The position numbers and the translations under genes were made by a program. Below are positions 41,623 through 51,259 of a DNA stretch of 64,000 bases, piece by piece. The notes under the pieces were generated by a model, which was given only the letters and a program-made list of their open reading frames with translations, had not been told where the DNA came from and searched no databases. Positions within the stretch are counted from its first letter, which is position 1. Each line of letters begins with the position of its first letter. This DNA comes from Paraphaeosphaeria minitans (lineage: Eukaryota; Ascomycota; Dothideomycetes; Pleosporales; Didymosphaeriaceae). The stretch lies in assembly GCA_015832175.1 (NCBI GenBank), contig WJXW01000011.1:930001-994000 (forward strand), written 5' to 3'.

Positions 41623-44218
41623 ATGGCGCGCAATTCCAGATGGACAAGCAACCTATTGCGGGCCCTGACTGTCGCTCTCTTTGCCCAATTGTCGCTGGTT
41701 GATGCGCAGGTCGCTGAGATTGAGAAGGCGAGCAACGATAGCCTGCTATGGGGACCTTACAGGCCTAACCTGTACTTCGGCGTGCGGCCCAGGATACCAA
41801 AGAGCTTGATGGGCGGTTTGATGTGGACGAAGGTGGAGGACCATACGGTGCAGCACAGTAAGTGGTAACTCCATTCCTCGGACAGCTGCATGCGATTGTA
41901 GCTTGCACCGCAGGTATACCATGGCAAACATTGCACTTTTACTAGAGCACCATTAACCTGGAATCACAGCTGTCCGACACACTTGCGAGCAGCACGAGCT
42001 TGACGGCTATGGATGGGACGAATACGATGTGCGCACTGGTGGCCGCCAAACCATCCACGACCCTGCGAACCACATCGATGTCACGACAGAGTTCATAAAG
42101 TTCCCTGGCGGTCAGCATGGCGGCAGCTGGGGAGCTCGAATCAAAGGCACGCCCCGCGCCGATGCACCTCCAGAATTGAAGACAACAGTGATATGGTACA
42201 ACACGCTGGAGGGCCTGGGGTCCCTCGTGGCAGAGGGAGACGTAGAAGAGACAGGTGCCGAGAGCGATGTGTTACTCAATGGTATGACACCCGAGCTTGG
42301 CAATTTTGAGGTGAAGATTACAGCAGGCAAGGGAGATCACCCAGAGTCGAACCATCCTAGCTTCCAAGAGAAGCCGCTGGATCGAACGTTTGTAGCGAGC
42401 TCGCAAATACCACCCGAGGCTCTATGGCAGTCTAAGCAGGTGCTCTTCGCGCAAATGAAAGCCGAGATCGATACGCTTGTGCCCAAGTACGGAGAGGAGA
42501 ACCCTCCTCCGCCGGCGCAGGTATATACCATTAGGCATCAGCCTGGACACGGGAACATCCACTTGGTTCAGAAGGTTTTCGAAGGCGCCTTCGAATTCGA
42601 TATTCTGTTCTCGTCTGCTTCTGCACCCAAAGCTATTACTTCTGAGGATCTCACGGTACAAATCAACTCTGTCACATCCGGATTCTCCACTCGATTTACC
42701 GACATATTTAAGCCGCAGACGCCGTTCGTCCAGGAGCGCTATGAGGAGTTCTCCAAGTCTCTCTTCTCCAACTTGATCGGTGGAATTGGATACTTCTACG
42801 GTGACTCGCGCGTTGACCGTTCTGACGATTCCGCATACGAAGAGGATAACGAGGGCTTCTGGGAAGATGCCGCCGAAGCTCGTGCTCGTAACGCAGCGCA
42901 GCTGGAGGGCCCTTCCGAGCTGTTCACCAGCATTCCATCGCGGCCGTTCTTCCCGCGAGGTTTCCTTTGGGACGAGGGGTTCCACCTTCTTCCCGTTATT
43001 GACTGGGATGTTGACCTAACACTTGACATCATTAAGAGTTGGTTCAATTTGATGGACGAAGAGGGCTGGATTGCGCGTGAGCAGATTCTAGGCGCCGAAG
43101 CTCGCAGCAAGGTTCCGGAGGAGTTCCAAATCCAGTACCCCCACTACGCGAACCCGCCCACGCTGTTCATGGTCATCACCTCGTTTCTCGACAAACTGGA
43201 CGCCGTCAACGCCGATACTAGCAACGAGAGGGTGCTCGCTGAGAAGTCATACTTCATGCAGCTTGCAAACCGAGAAGCTGCCCTCGAGTATCTACGTAAG
43301 CTTTATCCGCTTCTGAAGCGCCAGTACTTCTGGTTCCGCAAGACACAAGCTGGTGATATCAAGAGCTACGAGCGCGAGGCTTTCTCCACGAAAGAGGGTT
43401 ACCGATGGCGTGGTCGCACCCCTCGGCACATCTTGACCTCCGGCCTTGACGACTACCCGCGTGCACAACCGCCGCATCCTGGAGAGCTTCATCTTGACCT
43501 TCTCAGCTGGGTCGGCATGATGACAAGGTCTATCCGCCGTATCGCTGTGTATCTCGACGAAACTGATGACGCCGCCCAATTCCTGAAGTTTGAAGAAGCC
43601 ATTATCAAGAACCTGGATGACCTACACTGGTCCACCACAGAAGAGGCATACTGTGACGCCACCATCGATGACTACGAAGAGCACAAACTTGTCTGCCATA
43701 AGGGATACATCTCACTATTCCCATTCCTGACTGGCCTCGTCGACAAGGACAGCCCCAAGCTAGGCGCCATCCTCGACTTGATCAGTGACGAGGACGAGCT
43801 CTGGAGCGAGCACGGGCTGCGAAGTTTGAGCAAGAGCAGCGAGTTTTACCACACTGAGGAAGATTACTGGCGCGGCCCCATCTGGATGAACATGAATTAC
43901 CTCGCTGTCCAGCAACTACTGGTAAGTTTATCCCTCAAACAATGACACGACCTGGACGAGCTAACGACTACTCAGAACATTGCACAGCAGAAGGGCCCTC
44001 AGCAGGCCAAGGCAAAGCAGCTATACACCGACCTCCGCAAGAACCTAGTTAGGACTGTGTACGAGAGCTGGAAGGAGACCGGCTTTGCGTGGGAACAATA
44101 CAACCCAGAGACAGGCAGGGGACAGCGCACGCAGCACTTTACAGGATGGACGAGCCTAGTGGTGAAGATCATGAGCATGCCTGACCTTGAAGGTGGCAGG
44201 ACGAGAGACGAGTTGTAG
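41623..44218 (+). CDS. CWH41: Mannosyl-oligosaccharide glucosidase (ER glucosidase I, GH63)
   Basis: Removes the outermost alpha-1,2-glucose from Glc3Man9GlcNAc2 just after N-glycan transfer; a type II ER membrane protein. Model (809 aa): exons 41623-41857, 41970-43921 and 43976-44218. The N-terminal signal-anchor is LLRALTVALFAQLSLVDA. Next comes the GH63 N-terminal domain (LLWGPYRPNLYFGVRPRIPK, YGWDEYDVRTGG). The (alpha/alpha)6 catalytic domain carries the family signatures FFPRGFLWDEGFHLLP, ILTSGLDDYPRAQPP and EEDYWRGPIWMNMNYLAVQQ. Normal ending (FTGWTSLVVKIMS). Length matches fungal Cwh41. Intron 1 (112 bp) falls after the QH residues preceding TVRHTCEQHELDGYG. Confidence 0.96.
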
Positions 44219-45025
44219 GGGCCATTCGACTTCTGACAAGTAGAGCATATCGAAAGGAGGAGGTACGCCGGTGCCCCGCGGATGATGCATGAGGATATGA
44301 AGCGGCAGAAATGAAAGCAATGACTATGTAGATAGAGCCCGTGATCCAATAAAGAAGATGTTAATATGGATCAACCTACCAGAACTCCGGTGGCTTGATG
44401 GAAGAACTCCAGCCTTAAAGCGCTTCTGCGCCCCTGCGTTTGCTTACCGCCTCTCAGGACACCACTCGGCGCATCCCCCACGCCTTTTGCTTCTCAGCCA
44501 ATCAGATCTCCGATTTCGTCTTTGCGGCCCCCAACGGATTCTGCGGATTTTGAGAATTGGTCCTGAATACCTACCAACGCCGGCGCCAGGAAATTGCAAC
44601 CACAGCCCTTCCGCCCTCGCTTCTCGCGATGTATGTCCTGGTTCATGGCTTGGCGCATGCGCTATACCGCAAAGGCAGCGGGCAGTGCAGGCCTCGCGTT
44701 GGGGGCCTGGAGTGCGCGATCAGGTGCTTTCGCGTGAAGGGTGTGAGACGCGCCTGGGTGCGTAGGTAGTACAAATGCGGGGACGCGTGCCTAGGTACCT
44801 AGTCTATCGTTCTTTGTTGGAACACAGCGTTACAACAGCAGCATATCCATCTATCCATCGCAACACTCTTCTTCAACCTAACAGCAGCGTATCCACACAT
44901 CGCAACACTCTTCTTTCAACCTAGAAAAAGCTCTTCAATCTAAGAAAACACTCAAGTGTCCCCTACACAAGCTAAACATAACCAGCTCATCACCGCCATC
45001 ATCCCAAACCAACACCACACCCACC
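44219..45025. other. Intergenic
   Basis: 800 bp. No coding frame accepted. At 44850-44945 two similar AACACTCTTCTT(T)CAACCTA segments form a loose direct repeat upstream of the DUF4267 gene. Confidence 0.5.
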
Positions 45026-45442
45026 ATGCCCTCCTCCGGCTCCCCACCAAAACTTTTCCGTATCCTCGCCACCCTTTTCGGTACAATCTTCCTCGGCTTC
45101 GGCACAGCCTACACCCTCTATCCGCGCGCCGCATGCCCATCTCTCGGCCTCCCCGCGCCAACAACGCCCCGAGACGCGGACATCGTGGACGCCATCATGA
45201 TTCTTTTCGGCGCGAAAGACCTGTTCGTTGGTGCGAGCATCCTGGCGGCTACGTGGTTGGGGAATAGAAGGGTTGCGGGTTTGCTGTTGGTTCTGGGGAG
45301 CGCGTGTGCGGGCGTGGATGGGTGGGCTGTGAAAGGGATGAGCGGGGAAGGGGAATGGAATCATTGGGGGTATGGGGGGGGGGGTTATGGGGGTTATGGG
45401 GGTGCTGATGGCGGGGATGCTGGGTTGATTTCGCAACATTGA
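45026..45442 (+). CDS. DUF4267-type small membrane protein
   Basis: Single-exon frame of 138 aa starting MPSSGSPPKLFRILATLFGT. Hydrophobic segments: ILATLFGTIFLGFGTAYTLY, IMILFGAKDLFVGASILAAT and RVAGLLLVLGSACAGVDGWA. The GAKDLF..G..I and lone Asp of VDGW fit the DUF4267 family of four-helix membrane proteins common in fungi. The C-terminus is a Gly/Tyr-rich tail (GYGGGGYGGYGG) encoded by a G-rich stretch. Function unknown in the family. Confidence 0.75.
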   Translation: MPSSGSPPKLFRILATLFGTIFLGFGTAYTLYPRAACPSLGLPAPTTPRDADIVDAIMILFGAKDLFVGASILAATWLGNRRVAGLLLVLGSACAGVDGWAVKGMSGEGEWNHWGYGGGGYGGYGGADGGDAGLISQH

Positions 45443-45666
45443 ACGGCGTATATTGTTGGAGATGGCAGGTTCCTTGTCCGCAACTTCCTACTTTATGATA
45501 AAGTGGTTCAAGCAGAAGTCACGACCACTTACGCAGAATGTCACTCATCCGATTCGCATCTGCCGTATCTGGCTTGAAAAACCTCAACTCAATCCCTGGA
45601 CCGCGGATCCTCATATACTACATTGAACAACCTTTCCATTTCTATGTACCGTATCAAATCCCTACA

Positions 45667-46955
45667 ATGAAAGCATTCCACATCATGGGGTTGTCCTCGT
45701 GTATCGCGACTCTGTCCTTGGCATATGGTTTCAGATCGAAGGAACAGCGGATCGATGTGACTGGCAAGCACAAGTTCATCGCTCCTGACCTCAAGAGGGA
45801 CTATCGTGGGCCATGTCCAGCTCTCAATGCGCTGGCGAACCACGACTACATCCCACGAAACGGCATCGCCACCGTTGACCAGATCATAACAGGTCGGCAA
45901 AGCCCCACCTGATACCTCAACGTGTACTAAATCTATACCAGCTGCATCAAAGGCCTTTGGGTTCCACGAGAATCTCGCTCAAATAACCACCATCTACAGC
46001 ACCGCATTCGCCGTATCTGCCAACCTGAATAATATCTCGATCGGCGGGCCGCTACGACAGGGGGATGTGACGACGGACAATGATGTAAAGCTCAGGATAC
46101 GTCCGCAAGGACTTGACTTTCCTCACATCAGTCTCGAGAACGATGCATCTCCTACGCGCCGGGACAAGTACGAGAAGGGAGCGAAGGGCAACAACTACGA
46201 CCTGTCATTGAAACTGTTGAAGCAACTCTTCAATCGTCAAAAGGATATCGCGGACCACAAGGTCAACTCCAACATCAAGATGCTAGCACACCACCGTTAC
46301 CAGCGCATCCAAGACAGTATCCACAAAAACCCCAACAAGTTCTTCCAACCCTTCAACGGCTGTTTCTTACAAGGCGTCAACCACGCCGCCATCTATCGAA
46401 CGTTTGCGAATCACAGCGTGGAACACCCGCTGGGACGTCTTGATCGGCAGACCCTGATGTCTTTCTACGGCGTTTACAAGAAGGGACATAAGCTCAGATA
46501 CCGCAAAGGTGGCGAGCGAATCCCTGACTTTTGGTATAGACGTCCGTTTGATGATCCCTACACCCTTGAAAAGGCGAATCGGGACCTTTTGGAAATGGCA
46601 GAGTATCATCCCGAGCTCATCGACAAGTACCTACTGTGCAGGCGGTAACGTGAAAAAGCGAAAGTACGCCACCATTGATATCGCCAACCTGACAAACGGT
46701 ACCTACGAGACGAATGCGCTTAGAGACGGATACAACCTTACGTGCGCGGGGTTGGTGACAAGTGCTCAGACAGCGCCGTACTGGTTGTCGCGGTACTACG
46801 ATGACTTTGGTAAGACGTTGGTGCCCCGATTGCTGAGCAGACTACCGCCTCTAGTTACGGGCCTGGGGTGTATTCGGTTAGGGGGTACGCTGGATCGAAA
46901 GGTATTTGAAGTGTTCCTAGGTTTCAATGAGAGCTTGAAGGTACCGAAAGCATGA
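45667..46955 (+). pseudogene. Heme-thiolate (chloroperoxidase-like) peroxidase with a frameshift
   Basis: Exon 1 (45667-45892) starts with a signal peptide MKAFHIMGLSSCIATLSLAY and contains the heme-ligand motif PCP at 49-51 (RGPCPALNALANHDYIPRNG). Exon 2 starts at 45942 and contains ENDASPTRRD at 141-150, where the family's acid-base motif is EHD: the His is replaced by Asn. The frame runs to a stop at 46648. The remaining C-terminal part (AGGNVKKRKYATIDIANLTN, YETNALRDGYNLTCAGLV) is in another frame from about 46630 to the stop at 46955. No intron of realistic length can join them, because the only GT..AG pair spans about 17 nt. Either a one-base indel has broken the gene or the assembly has an error. 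Secreted peroxidase/peroxygenase (HTP) family. Confidence 0.7.
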
Positions 46956-47229
46956 CGGTGATGAAGCGGTAGGCTGCAGGCGTTCGTATAGGTATGAACG
47001 CGTCCTGGAGTGGCCCGAGTCAAGTTACATGCCTAGAATATCGTTGCTAGTGGCGATCGCGGAAGAGAAACTATCCTTTAATTTAAGTCGAGATGGATAT
47101 GTCCGTGCACAGGTGTGTATGTCTCGGGTAGCACTTGGTCACGTGGAGGCGCGTAGAAATTAGCGCGAAACGCGTCATTTAGGTAGCCCTAGGGACTCGA
47201 CAACAAGCCCACCTCGATGCTCATATGCA
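46956..47229. promoter_or_regulatory. SLD7 promoter with SCB/MCB-like box
   Basis: The sequence GCGCGAAACGCGTCA at 47163-47177 combines CGCGAAA (SCB-like) and ACGCGT (MCB, 47170-47175), 55 bp before the SLD7 start. These are the SBF/MBF sites of G1/S genes. Confidence 0.5.
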
Positions 47230-48803
47230 ATGGCCGATATCTGGAGCGGGAGCATTCTGCTTCCAGATCAGACGGCAATCAAAGGTCTTGTGCCAGCGCT
47301 ACCTTTCCAACCTAGCAGCAGCTGACAGCTGCAGACATAACTCTCGCATCCCACGTCACCGTGGCCGTCGCCGCAGCCTCACTGCGCTTTCTAGCCATAG
47401 TCGATACCGCTCAAATACCGTTATATCTCGCTGCCGGACCGAGCTTGGAGGTATGGACAACGAGCGAAGACACCGAAGAGTGGTTCTCTTCGGTCCTCCT
47501 CAACAAGCCTGCCGCGCCGCAAGATGCGCAGGCAAGTCGGTGGTTGACCTGCGCACGCGCACAGTCGCCTGTTGCTATTCTTGTGCAAGTGGAAGGGAGC
47601 CAATTGGATACCAATGGACCCAGAATCACCGAAATCCTCTTCTATGGCACAGTTGCGGCGCCTGCTCATGGTGCGCTGCCAACACCGCCCTCCTCTTCGC
47701 CCGACTATTCTCATGCCATCCTAGATCAGGAGCCACTGCCTGAGCTGAAAGTGCATGCGTTGCCGTTATCATCCGACCTTCTGCACAAGCCGACACTACC
47801 TCAACACCCACCGCCCTCGCCTAGCTTGAGCACATCAGAACCACGTACCCACGTCGAGCCGCAATTCCTTCCACCTACGTACACCTGCGATCAGACGCCC
47901 ACGTCACCAAAGCGAAAGCGAGATGTCTTCGACGAGGCTACACAAGCGCGGAAGAAAGCTCGAAGCAAGGGGGGAGAGAGCATAGCTGCTGCTGCGGCCA
48001 GGGGTCAAGAAAGTCAGCGGGCATTGGGCCACCGAAAATCCCTCTCGATAGATACGAAGGCGCTACCATACCCTGATTCAAGACCGGGCTCTGCGAACGC
48101 ATTGACACGGCCTTCGTCCCGACAACTTTCTAGATCACCCAGCATCTCCTCCGATATTCGACCTTTGAGCAGGAAAGGGATCCCAGAAAGTCAAGCAAAG
48201 CGCTCTGCCTTATCGCAGGTCGTAACTGTCCCACTACAACCAGAAGAGCCAACAACAGAGTCAAGAAACAAGGAGGCACTTTCCAGAGTCGTCATGGCCG
48301 CAATGCGCATGCACGGCCTGCAACAGCGCAAGAAGAACAAGTCCCGACGAGGGTCCGTAGCACCTGGAATTCGGATCGAAGAGCAGCTCAGTGAAGAAGC
48401 TGCCGCGGAAGAAGCCGCGGAAGAAGCCGCAAAAGACGAAGAGTACAAACTCATCTACCATCAAACGTACAAGAGCGCGGTGCTGGCCTTCAGAAAGCAC
48501 ATGTCGTCAAAGCCACTGCATTCACAGCCCGATCGGCTGCGCGATGTTGTGGAGAGACTGCTCGCTATTTTCTGTGTAGATCCGCTTGCGCAGCCTTTGC
48601 CGGGAGAGGAGACTACTAATCCATTAGCTACGCCTGGACGGCAGCACCTAGGTCTCCCTGGCTCGACTCATAGTCGCGCGAGTCCATTCGATATGCCGAG
48701 CGGAGCGAGACAGAATGCGACCAAGACTACTGTGAAAGGAGCCATTCACACGGGGTCGCCACTCGGAAAGAGAAGATTAGAGAATGGAGGACTGCCTGGG
48801 TGA
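47230..48803 (+). CDS. SLD7: Sld7-like DNA replication initiation protein
   Basis: Sld7 partners Sld3 in loading Cdc45 at origins. Model (507 aa): exons 47230-47284 and 47335-48803, with a 50-bp intron whose branch site CTGAC lies close to the CAG acceptor. The splice gives MADIWSGSILLPDQTAIKDI followed by TLASHVTVAVAAASLRFLAI, the beta-rich N-terminal domain. The middle is disordered with a bipartite-like NLS (PKRKRDVFDEATQARKKARS). The C-terminal domain at about 385-430 (EYKLIYHQTYKSAVLAFRKH, LRDVVERLLAIFCVD) is the recognisable Sld7 C-terminal helical domain. A poly-Glu/Ala coil (EEAAAEEAAEEAAKDEE) precedes it. Without the intron the ATG frame hits TGA at 47323, so the intron is needed. 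Confidence 0.82.
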
Positions 48804-49040
48804 GCATGATCAATGCGCACCACGTTCTGTGCCATATTTCATACGCGTGGTAAGCCTGGGACCCCTGCAGTGGCAGTGCTTCCAGTGTAATAGCAGCAAC
48901 CGATGTCTTCTCGTTCCGACCTCGCAAATTAGAGATGGCGCGGCGGAAAGATTCTGGAAAGTGGTGAAAGAAAAGTTCGCAAATGTGAAGCGCGTGGTAC
49001 TGTACCAAACGTGCGCTCGGCATTCATTGTACAAGGGAAC

Positions 49041-49574
49041 ATGTCACCATGGCTCCGGCGCCTTCCGGAATCTTGTCCGCCTGGCATCGATGCGACCGTC
49101 TTTTTCGCTATGGCCCAAGGCAGCCCAGCGTTCAGATGCGATCTGATCCGAACGAATAACACTCCTATGCACATGGAGAGGTCGCTGTACCGGCTTTCGA
49201 ACAACGGGGAAATTGAAAAGTTCACACCGCGGCGACCCTACCGAACAGTTCTGATTCCGATGCGAGTGTTCAACGGGTCGGTTGGACAATTTGAGAAGAT
49301 TAAATATCCAGAGGAACGCATTGAATGCCAACGCCGTGGTCTGGGGTTAAAGATGATTGAAGCCATGGGTCAATGCAACTTCGCTCACAACGATTTTATT
49401 GGACCATCTTCCTGCCCCATGCGATATTGCTACGAGCTATTTACGCAGTCTGGGCAGTGGGTGCTGCATGCAGCTCTGGAACACGTCAACGACCTCATTC
49501 CCGGACGCCAATTCGAAAGCTGGCCGCCAGAGGTAGGGCAGAAGCTCGCAGGCCGCAACGTCGAATTGTTGTGA
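49041..49574 (+). CDS. Hypothetical protein, doubtful
   Basis: An open frame of 177 codons from an ATG with A at -3 (MSPWLRRLPESCPPGIDATV). It contains reasonable protein-like stretches (RTVLIPMRVFNGSVGQFEKI, GLGLKMIEAMGQCNF, QWVLHAALEHVNDLIPGRQF). Another frame just downstream (to 49768) reads IEEAWMGQLRTDPDWDTGVL and WWRFASWVRGRRR, which looks like a protein C-terminus, and 48860-49050 has a CxxC-like stretch (LQWQCFQCNSSNR) in a third frame. The pieces may belong to one decayed gene or one with introns I could not place. No family recognised. Confidence 0.3.
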   Translation: MSPWLRRLPESCPPGIDATVFFAMAQGSPAFRCDLIRTNNTPMHMERSLYRLSNNGEIEKFTPRRPYRTVLIPMRVFNGSVGQFEKIKYPEERIECQRRGLGLKMIEAMGQCNFAHNDFIGPSSCPMRYCYELFTQSGQWVLHAALEHVNDLIPGRQFESWPPEVGQKLAGRNVELL

Positions 49575-50155
49575 TGAAACAGAGAAACAATTTCAGTAGG
49601 AAACGGATACAGCAAGAGGACAAGGCTACAGAAGACGAGAGGGTGGGGATCGAGGAAGCGTGGATGGGGCAATTGAGGACCGATCCTGACTGGGATACGG
49701 GCGTCCTGGCGGAAGACACCCCTCTCTGGTGGCGCTTTGCGAGCTGGGTGCGGGGAAGAAGGAGGTAGGTCGTAATCTCACATTCTCCTAAAAGGTTCAC
49801 TGGCGAGTGCGCACCGAGCTGCTCGTGCCGGCGCAAGACATCCTGGAAACGTTTCCAAGGCTGGATGCAGAGCTGGTGGACCAAGAAGCAGACACTACAC
49901 CCCGAAAGCAGATTTTAATACGCATCATACTATCACCCCACAAGACTCGCAGGCGCTGTGACCAGACATTGCAGGTGAGACTCAACGGCACAGATACATG
50001 GTGGCGCCTGTCATTGGTGTGCGGCACAGCGTGGTGACACGCGGGGGCTGAGGAGCCACGACCCAAAGAAAGCGACGTTCACCGGTTTTGAGATTGTTCT
50101 CTGACCCTATCCGGTAAGCGATGAATCCCGGACAGGAAGCACCAGAAAGCACACT
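49575..50155. other. Intergenic
   Basis: No accepted gene; the left part may hold the 3' remainder of the doubtful ORF. Confidence 0.4.
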
Positions 50156-50289
50156 CAAGCAGGAAGCAATATCAAGCAGGAAACACTCTCAAGCAGGAAA
50201 CACTCTCAAGCAGGAAACACTCTCAAGCAGGAAACACTCTCAAGCAGGAAACACTCTCAAGCAGGAAGCACCCTCAAGCAGGAAGCAAT
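50156..50289. repeat. 17-bp minisatellite, about 8 copies
   Basis: Direct tandem copies of CAAGCAGGAAACACTCT. The central five are identical; the outer copies carry substitutions (GGAAGCA...). Located about 1 kb upstream of the Argonaute gene. Confidence 0.92.
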
Positions 50290-51259
50290 TCGCTTGTAGC
50301 ATGGTTAATCAAGATATCTGTGACATGGCAGCCTGTGGATCTGGAGCAACCTATGCGTGATGGTGAGGAAACGAGGAAAACGTTTATGGAACGAGACAGG
50401 TGGCGGTGTGTTGTGTGTGTTGTTACGCACCGGGCCGGGAGTGTGTGGTTGCACAAAGGATGTGAGGACTCTGGAGTAAAGGTGAGACAGGCATCGCTGA
50501 AGGTGATGATGTGTCCAACGAGAAGAGGTGCTGGAGACATGATAGGCACACAAGCCATCTCCGCATCATCCCGCATCGTTCTTCAACCCTCGTGGCCACC
50601 TACGCTGATCATGGCACTCTACTATCACAGCCTCGTGGAAGCCTTGGAAGATGCAACGCAACGCAATGCGAATACGTACTGGCGATAGCACCGACTACGG
50701 TGAGTCGCCAATCAACCAAATAAAGTGCCACGGCCCGTCCTTGGAATAGGAGGCTGCTCGTTGCTCTCAGCAAAGGCAGCTTGTGGAGCAGCCTTCGTCG
50801 GGAAAAGCAATAGTCTAACAGCTGCCATAGATTACCTCAATGAAAAAAGAGAATCTCAAACCATTTCGGACATCATCACAGCCGCAAAGCCAGGTTCTCG
50901 CCATGTCTTCCACTGTCCAACAGACACATTGGTTCCTTCGACGCGACCTGACGCGCCCGCGCAGGGATCGGTCCGCGTCCCTCGCCACTCGGTTGGCCGC
51001 CACGCTTGTCACTACCGTCACTACCCCACTTGGGCCCCGTACCCGTACCTACCCGTGCCCGCCTACGTCCCGCTGTCTGATTCCTTTATCATCATCCGTC
51101 CGGTCAAGGCTGGCAACCCTCCAGCCTGCCGCATCTCTGCTATCTAGAATATATCTATACTGACCCCAAAGCTTTCGTCCCAGCTGCTTGCTGCTTGCTG
51201 CTTTCTTTGCACACCCGACCGAGTGAGACTTTTCGAAGATCTCAACGAGCCATTCAAAC
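50290..51259. promoter_or_regulatory. Argonaute upstream region
   Basis: Nearly 1 kb without a convincing coding frame. Low-complexity GCTGCTTGCTGCTTGCTGC occurs at about 51183-51202 in the probable leader of the Argonaute mRNA. Confidence 0.45.

Noticed and set aside
46633..46649. Intron explaining the frame change in the peroxidase
   Set aside because: The GT..AG pair that would fix the frame is about 17 nt apart, below any realistic intron length; upstream GT sites give the wrong phase.
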